Assembly: GCA_022709905.1 (NCBI GenBank)
Contig: JAKLHY010000076.1
Coordinates: 1 to 33,734 of the forward strand
Length of the DNA stretch: 33,734 nucleotides
Direction of reading: 5' to 3'
From: Verrucomicrobiota bacterium
GTDB lineage: Bacteria; Verrucomicrobiota; Verrucomicrobiia; Limisphaerales; UBA1319
This document shows positions 29,056-33,734 of the stretch, piece after piece. The notes under the pieces were generated by a model. That model was not told the DNA's origin. It did no database searches and saw only the letters and a program-made list of their open reading frames with translations. Each line of letters opens with the position of its first letter. Within the stretch, counting starts at the first letter, position 1. The translations under genes and the position numbers were made by a program.

Positions 29056-29943
29056 ATGAAAACGACCATTCCGGAAGCACTAACCGCCGATGTTCCACAA
29101 ACGATATGGGGCAAAATCCTCAGCGCCACACCGGTGGTCATGACTGTGGTGGCGACCATGCTGGCCGGCTTGTCATCGAGCGAAATGACCCGCGCTCAAT
29201 ATGATCGAGCCTACGCGGCCCAACTCCAGGCCAAGGCCGGCGATCAGTGGAACTATTTCCAGGCCAAAAAGCTCCGGGGCGCCATTCAGCGCAGTTCCGC
29301 GGAACTGCTTCGCGCCACAGCAGATCTCGCCCCGCTGGAAACTCGCCTCCGAAACGCCAACCCCGATTTCCAGCAGTCCATCGTCGCCATGGACCAAATG
29401 CTGGCCGCCGCCGCCGATGCCCCTGCCGTCGATCCCAACGTCAAAGCCGCGCTCGATGCTGTTTCTGGAGATAAACCGGATCCCGAAATCCTCGCCCTGC
29501 TCAAGGCAGTCAAAGAACCATCCCTGGCCAAGGCCCTCGAAATCGCAAAAAACCGGGCGCGCGAATTCGACGCCAACCTGCGGGCCGCTGATCCCGATTT
29601 CGACAGTAAAGTGGCCGCCCTGGCCGCAAAGGACAAGGCCCTTGCCCAAGCACTCACTGCGTTGAGGATGGAATACCAGTCGCGCCGCTACGAAACCGAG
29701 GCCAAACTCAATCAAGCCATCGCGAACATTTACGAGTTGCAGGTCCGTAAAAACAACATGTCCGCCGAACGCCACCATGCCCGCAGCCAGCGGTTTTTCT
29801 TTGGGATGCTGGCCGCCCAGGCGGCGGTAATTATTGCGACCTTCGCCTTGGCCGCAAAAAAGAGAAACCTCCTCTGGTCGCTGGCCGCCACAGCCGGCGT
29901 CGCAGCCATCCTGTTCGCCCTATACGTCTATCTTTACGTTTAG
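29056..29943 (+). CDS. DUF4337-like membrane protein
   Basis: The 295-residue product has one N-terminal membrane segment (residues 22-42, LSATPVVMTVVATMLAGLSSS), a long Ala-rich helical middle (about 50-240, including QYDRAYAAQLQAKAGDQWNYFQAKKLR), and two C-terminal membrane helices (about 247-290). The signature DQWNYFQAKKLR and the ...RHHARSQRFFFGM before the last helices match DUF4337, where the middle is usually shorter; the inserted Ala-rich coiled-coil here makes it longer. Function is unknown. Its stop codon overlaps the left arm of an inverted repeat. Confidence 0.78.
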   Translation: MKTTIPEALTADVPQTIWGKILSATPVVMTVVATMLAGLSSSEMTRAQYDRAYAAQLQAKAGDQWNYFQAKKLRGAIQRSSAELLRATADLAPLETRLRNANPDFQQSIVAMDQMLAAAADAPAVDPNVKAALDAVSGDKPDPEILALLKAVKEPSLAKALEIAKNRAREFDANLRAADPDFDSKVAALAAKDKALAQALTALRMEYQSRRYETEAKLNQAIANIYELQVRKNNMSAERHHARSQRFFFGMLAAQAAVIIATFALAAKKRNLLWSLAATAGVAAILFALYVYLYV

Positions 29944-30018
29944 CGAGGATGAACCTCGGACCTGCTTAATGCGCACCCGGCTTTCCGTTCATCTGCTTGT
30001 CCGAGGCTCATCCTCGCT
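29942..30018. repeat. 77-bp element with 20-bp inverted repeats
   Basis: AGCGAGGATGAACCTCGGAC and the reverse complement of the right arm match at 19 of 20 positions, with a 37-nt spacer. It starts inside the stop codon of the DUF4337 gene and lies between two converging genes, so it may also act as a bidirectional terminator. Confidence 0.7.
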
Positions 30019-30082
30019 GATCAAACCGCTGCGCGGTTTGTCTGGGAAATCTTGTTTCCTGGGCCGTTTTCTGGGGAGAGCC

Positions 30083-31216
30083 TTATTGGGGTGATTTGAA
30101 CAAGCGACAGGCGATATCGCCCAAATATTCCCTCCAGACTGGCCAGCTATGGTCGCCCCCGGTCAGATACCACTCATGCTGAAGGTTTTTTTCCTTAAGC
30201 AAGGCAATGAACTCCTGGTTTCTCTTGAGGAGAAAATCATCCTGGCCACAGGCAATCCATAACAGCTTGAGCTTCTTGTTCAGGGTCTCCGGATGATCCA
30301 GCGTCGCGCCCAACGCCTCGCGCGAAGGCACGCTGGCGCTGAAGCCTCCCACCCACGCAAATCGATCCGTGTGTTTCATTCCGATGGTCAGGCTCTGCCC
30401 TCCGCCCATGCTCAGACCGACAATCGCGCGATCTGTCGCATTCGCCCTTACCCGGTAGTTTGTCTCGACAAACGGCATCACGTCCTCCAGCAGGTCCCGT
30501 TCGAAAAGCGCGACATTGTTCGTCGCGCCCGGCAAGGCTGCGTGGCCATCCATCATCACGATCACCATGGCCCGGGCGCGGCCCTGCGCGATCAGGTTGT
30601 CCAGGATCCAGTGCGCCTTGCCATGAACCACCCAGGTCGCCTGGTTGTCGCCGCTCCCATGCTGCAAATACAGCGTGGGATAACGTTTTCGCGAACCGTC
30701 GTAACCCGGCGGCGTGTAAACCGCCAACTCCCGCAGACGGCCAAGGCTTTTCGAGAAGTAACTGTGGTTGCGGATCACTCCGTGGGGGACATCTTGAAAA
30801 TCGGTCAATCGCGGCGGCTGACCCGGAATGTGTAGGATGCTGGTGCGCGGCTCGCGCATCGGTTTGATCGCCGGATTCCCCGGGTCAATCATGGTCAGAC
30901 CGTCGACTTGAAAATTATATTCCCAGACGCCGGCATCGATGGGACCTGAGGTCACAGTCCAGATGTCATCAGCGTTCCTGGCCATAACCAGGCGTTCCTT
31001 GGTCCATTGTCCTGTCACCGCGACCTCGGCGGCCTTGGGCGCGCGCAGACGGAAGGTCACTTGCCCATTCGGAAGCACCTCCGGCGACCGCACCGGTGCG
31101 GGACGGCGTCCAAGGGCCGCAGTATTGGTGGCAGGAGTGGGGACTGCGGCTGCAGCCCCGTAGCCAACGCCCGCCGCTCCGAGAATGAATGATAATAAAA
31201 AGCAGAATGTTTTCAT
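30083..31216 (-). CDS. Exported CE1-type esterase with N-terminal CBM48/E-set domain
   Basis: The 377-residue product begins at ATG 31216 with a signal peptide (TFCFLLSFILGAAGVGYGAAAA). Residues about 45-140 are an E-set/CBM48-like beta domain (VTFRLRAPKAAEVAVTGQW, GVWEYNFQVDGL). The rest is an esterase-D-type alpha/beta hydrolase: LAVYTPPGYDG, YPTLYLQHGSGDNQATW, the nucleophile elbow VGLSMGGGQS, and late GGDHSWPVW with the catalytic His. Enzymes of this layout remove acetyl or feruloyl groups from plant polysaccharides such as xylan. It lies 20 nt after the glycosidase at 31237-33546 and is co-transcribed with it. Confidence 0.88.
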   Translation of the reverse strand: MKTFCFLLSFILGAAGVGYGAAAAVPTPATNTAALGRRPAPVRSPEVLPNGQVTFRLRAPKAAEVAVTGQWTKERLVMARNADDIWTVTSGPIDAGVWEYNFQVDGLTMIDPGNPAIKPMREPRTSILHIPGQPPRLTDFQDVPHGVIRNHSYFSKSLGRLRELAVYTPPGYDGSRKRYPTLYLQHGSGDNQATWVVHGKAHWILDNLIAQGRARAMVIVMMDGHAALPGATNNVALFERDLLEDVMPFVETNYRVRANATDRAIVGLSMGGGQSLTIGMKHTDRFAWVGGFSASVPSREALGATLDHPETLNKKLKLLWIACGQDDFLLKRNQEFIALLKEKNLQHEWYLTGGDHSWPVWREYLGDIACRLFKSPQ

Positions 31217-31236
31217 GGTATTTTTTGCGCCACGGT

Positions 31237-33546
31237 TCAATCGGCTGTAACTTCGTAGATCATGCGCGCGCCGGAATTGGGATCGGCGGCTACGTCGGTC
31301 GTGAACTCGAATGTGTCGTCCTTTACGACGACCGGAACCTCGGCCAGGCGCTTGCCGCTGGGAGCCAAAGCCCAAACATGGTATGCCTTGGGTGAGGCCA
31401 ATCGAATTCGGACGTCAGCCTTTCCCGCCCGCACCAGGTAGGGAAGCCGGCCCCAGTTTTGGAGGGTCTGCCGGGCTGGCTCGGCATATTGGATCTCGGT
31501 GTTTTGAAGATCGGTCAGGTGGGTGACCAGCAGGCGTTTGCTCCGTCGAATTTCATTCTGATCGAGGGCACTCACCCAGACGGTCGCGTCGCTCCCGGAT
31601 ATGGAGATCACCACGCCGCCTTTCTGGGCGTCGATGCTTTTCCCCACGGGCGCAAAACCGCCGGCGGTGCGAGGGGTGTCCAGGATCAGGCGATCGCCGG
31701 GACCGTCGATGGTGACCTCGCCCGTCTCGCTGCGGAAAAACTTCCGAGCCGGATCGGGGGCGTTGTCGGCCAGATACACCCCCCGTTCTCGAAGCGCGGC
31801 CAGCAAACGGTCGTTGTCAACCCCATATGGTTCCAGGGGCAGCACAGCCTTGGATGCGTAAGCCGAGGCGGGGGTTTGCCAAGCCAAGGGCAGGATGGCT
31901 GTATGCGACAGCGGCGCATCGGCGCCCGGCACAACCTGGCTTCCGATCCGGGTTATCCAGGCCAGCCAGTGCCACTTCGGCGCCAGCGTGGAAATCTTCG
32001 CCGCTGGTTTTGCCAGGTCCGCATCCGTCATTACCAGCGCCACGCTATGGGGAGCAGTCTGGAGATCGCCGCGCAAAAACAGACAGATCGACGCCCTTTC
32101 GGCGGCCTGGCTGAGCGGATCCGAGGCCATGTCAAAATACCCCATGCGCGAGGGCGTGAACATCGCCTCCCGGCTGTGACTGTAGGCAAAACGCCAAATG
32201 CCACCCCAGCCTTGAAGAGCTCCCATCGCACCCGTCAGGATGCCGCCGACCCCGCGAAACCGGCCGGGACCGGAGTAATTATATTCGGTCAGGGTAAACG
32301 GCTTGTCGAACAGGCGTGTGAAAGTAATGGTGCGGCCGCCGGTGGCGCCTTCGGCAATCGGGCTCGTGTTTGGGCACCGGCTGGGGAGGCGCCAGGAACC
32401 CTCGAGGAACTGCGGGTGGTCGACGTAAAAATGATCGTCCACGTAATCATAAATGGCCCGGGCCGATTGATCGGTCGTGAATCGTGTCCACGAACTGGCG
32501 TTGCTGATCAGCGCGCGACAATCCAATTCATCGCGCAGAAAGGTTCTCATCTTGAGGACCATTTCGCGTTCTGTATCGGAAAGGAACGCGACGCAATCCC
32601 GCGCTCGCAAGCCTTCGGCCTGGAGCCGCTCCGGCAGGCCCACCGTCTGCTTTGCGGGATCCTCGTCCGCTTTCAGATCGGTTCCCCAGGCGGAGGCCAA
32701 GGCTGGACGGGTTCCATAGCGTTTGGTCAGCCAGCGATTCCAGGCTTGTTTCCATTCAGGGATGGTCTGGATATCTTTAAAAAAATTGCCGAAGTTGCCC
32801 TCGTTAATCATAGCCAGCCAGGCCAAGGCCGGTTCGTTCGCGTAGCGCCGCGTGGTGTAAGGATTTTCATGGCCCAGTAACGCGCGGGCAAAATGCTTCC
32901 AGTTTTCATAGGCCCCCTCATGGACTGGCACCAGAATCTTGAAGGTGTCCATCGGAATCTGGCCATCACGATCCATGCCCACCTCGCGAAAAGGAACCGA
33001 CCGTGACACAAATAGATCGGTGGTCACGTAAATGCCCCGACGGATCATCGCCCACATCAGGTAATCGAACTGCTCGAGTTTCTGTGAATTCAATGTGGTG
33101 GTCGGCTTCTGGCCCTGTGTGAGATCGCGCTCGTAATGATGAATCCGCAGGGCGTTGTAACCCAACTTGACCAGGCGTTCCGCCAGACGGTCGGATTCCT
33201 CATGAGAGAGATACTGCGCGCCAAAACAGAGGTTCACCCCATAAAACCGGCACGGACGATCTGGCGCATCCGCAAACGCAAATTGGCCATCCGGACGGGC
33301 AATGACCCGCCCGTGCTTGCCCGCCGGAGCATCGCTCAATCCCATGCCCGAAAAATCCAACGCCGAGCCCGCAACAATGTCCAGTTCCGGCCTCAGGGGA
33401 ATCCACTCGTTCCCCGCGGTAATGATGACAGGCGGGTTCGCGCGCTCCGTCGCAGGCCCATCGGCCGCCAGGACAACACACCCGATGAAGGCCACGCTGA
33501 ACAACACTCGAAATCCAAAAACAAAGCGGCGAATGGCTGAATGCAT
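31237..33546 (-). CDS. Exported glycoside hydrolase, cellulase/GH5-like TIM barrel
   Basis: The 769-residue product starts at ATG 33546 with a signal peptide (FVFGFRVLFSVAFIGCVVLAA). After a short beta region a TIM barrel (about residues 85-450) shows RFYGVNLCF, KLGYNALRIHHYERD, LAWLAMINEGN (acid/base Glu after Asn, as in clan GH-A) and PFTLTEYNYSGPGRF (nucleophile Glu). C-terminal beta domains follow (about 500-769). This fits large secreted clan GH-A enzymes annotated as cellulase-family or beta-galactosidase-like in Verrucomicrobiota. It is paired with the esterase downstream, so the two probably attack a decorated plant polysaccharide together. The exact substrate is unknown. Confidence 0.85.
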   Translation of the reverse strand: MHSAIRRFVFGFRVLFSVAFIGCVVLAADGPATERANPPVIITAGNEWIPLRPELDIVAGSALDFSGMGLSDAPAGKHGRVIARPDGQFAFADAPDRPCRFYGVNLCFGAQYLSHEESDRLAERLVKLGYNALRIHHYERDLTQGQKPTTTLNSQKLEQFDYLMWAMIRRGIYVTTDLFVSRSVPFREVGMDRDGQIPMDTFKILVPVHEGAYENWKHFARALLGHENPYTTRRYANEPALAWLAMINEGNFGNFFKDIQTIPEWKQAWNRWLTKRYGTRPALASAWGTDLKADEDPAKQTVGLPERLQAEGLRARDCVAFLSDTEREMVLKMRTFLRDELDCRALISNASSWTRFTTDQSARAIYDYVDDHFYVDHPQFLEGSWRLPSRCPNTSPIAEGATGGRTITFTRLFDKPFTLTEYNYSGPGRFRGVGGILTGAMGALQGWGGIWRFAYSHSREAMFTPSRMGYFDMASDPLSQAAERASICLFLRGDLQTAPHSVALVMTDADLAKPAAKISTLAPKWHWLAWITRIGSQVVPGADAPLSHTAILPLAWQTPASAYASKAVLPLEPYGVDNDRLLAALRERGVYLADNAPDPARKFFRSETGEVTIDGPGDRLILDTPRTAGGFAPVGKSIDAQKGGVVISISGSDATVWVSALDQNEIRRSKRLLVTHLTDLQNTEIQYAEPARQTLQNWGRLPYLVRAGKADVRIRLASPKAYHVWALAPSGKRLAEVPVVVKDDTFEFTTDVAADPNSGARMIYEVTAD

Positions 33547-33659
33547 GAAAAAATCGTAGAACCTGAAACCCACGTGTCAAGGCGCAATCCCAATCCCTGA
33601 ACCGCAAATAAAACCCGTTAACCGCTAATGGACACCAATAAACGCGAATAATGACAGGC

Positions 33660-33734
33660 CAAAGCCTCGCAGCCCTCCGGGGCGGGGCGGCGCCGGGTCA
33701 TCTGCGTTGTTGCATGGACGGTCGAGTATCGCCG
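33660..33734. mobile_element. Partial, diverged copy of the 17.4-kb MITE-like element, opposite orientation
   Basis: The last 75 bases share long blocks with the reverse complement of about 17480-17565: GGGGCGGGGCG, CATCTGCGT-GTTG and GTCGAGTATCGC occur in the same order and spacing. The copy runs off the window. Confidence 0.55.

Noticed and set aside
31459..32880. 473-codon plus-strand open frame
   Set aside because: It is antisense to the secreted glycoside hydrolase, which has a signal peptide and catalytic motifs; the plus-strand frame has neither.

Overview
The window looks like chromosome of a GC-rich bacterium, most likely Verrucomicrobiota (Pedosphaera/Limisphaerales type). This is inferred from the gene mix: a DUF6259 glycosidase, secreted cellulase-like and CE1 enzymes, a 'FPPTRWSVVL' sigma-factor remnant, a short lysine-rich MGKQYNK protein, a Tat-exported sugar-isomerase-like protein, DUF4097 and DUF4337 proteins, and several small inverted-repeat elements. 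No rRNA, no CRISPR and no phage structural gene was seen.

Layout. Positions 1-2.26 kb are a decayed edge: the N-terminus of an ISL3-type transposase, half of an oligopeptide ABC permease, a MITE-like element and a small membrane protein. Positions 2.26-8.7 kb hold the most unusual part, an RNA-centred locus on the + strand. It contains two structured RNAs with terminators, a long series of tRNA-like genes, a 53-codon very basic ORF coupled to a 276-aa protein of unknown family, a Ro60 protein (TROVE + vWA), a slipin (SPFH/Band-7) and a second run of tRNA-like genes. Positions 8.7-14.5 kb carry a TetR regulator with a palindromic operator, two secreted alpha/beta-hydrolase-like proteins and RtcA (RNA 3'-phosphate cyclase). 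Positions 14.6-15.3 kb hold a broken ADP-ribosylglycohydrolase and the tail of another gene. Positions 15.4-29.9 kb are ordinary chromosome: sugar isomerase-like protein, DnaJ-like protein, an ECF sigma/anti-sigma operon, a SecD-head-like exported protein, an M23 peptidase, DAHP synthase, a DUF772-like protein, a DUF6259 glycosidase, an AlkD-like protein, and DUF4097 and DUF4337 proteins. Positions 30.1-33.5 kb are a two-gene secreted carbohydrate operon on the minus strand, and the right end is a diverged copy of the repeat at 17.4 kb.

How the parts may work together. Ro60, slipin, RtcA and ADP-ribosylglycohydrolase are recurrent partners of prokaryotic RNA-repair loci, and bacterial Ro60 binds Y RNAs that carry a tRNA-like module. 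Here, instead of one Y RNA, there are about a dozen tRNA-like units. Ten have readable anticodons and all ten differ (Gly, Trp, Ser, Glu, His, Cys, Arg, Leu, Lys, Gln). Every unit in normal order has G at position 55 of the T-loop where true tRNAs have U/pseudouridine. Many carry a ~20-nt hairpin element, capped by GCAA or its reverse complement, in the D-loop or variable loop and in both orientations. Two units have their T-arm and 3' acceptor strand placed before the 5' acceptor strand (permuted order). My reading is that this is a Ro60-associated array of tRNA mimics, possibly shuffled by recombination at the hairpin element. The structures are read directly from the sequence; the function is inference. 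No rtcB was found in the window.
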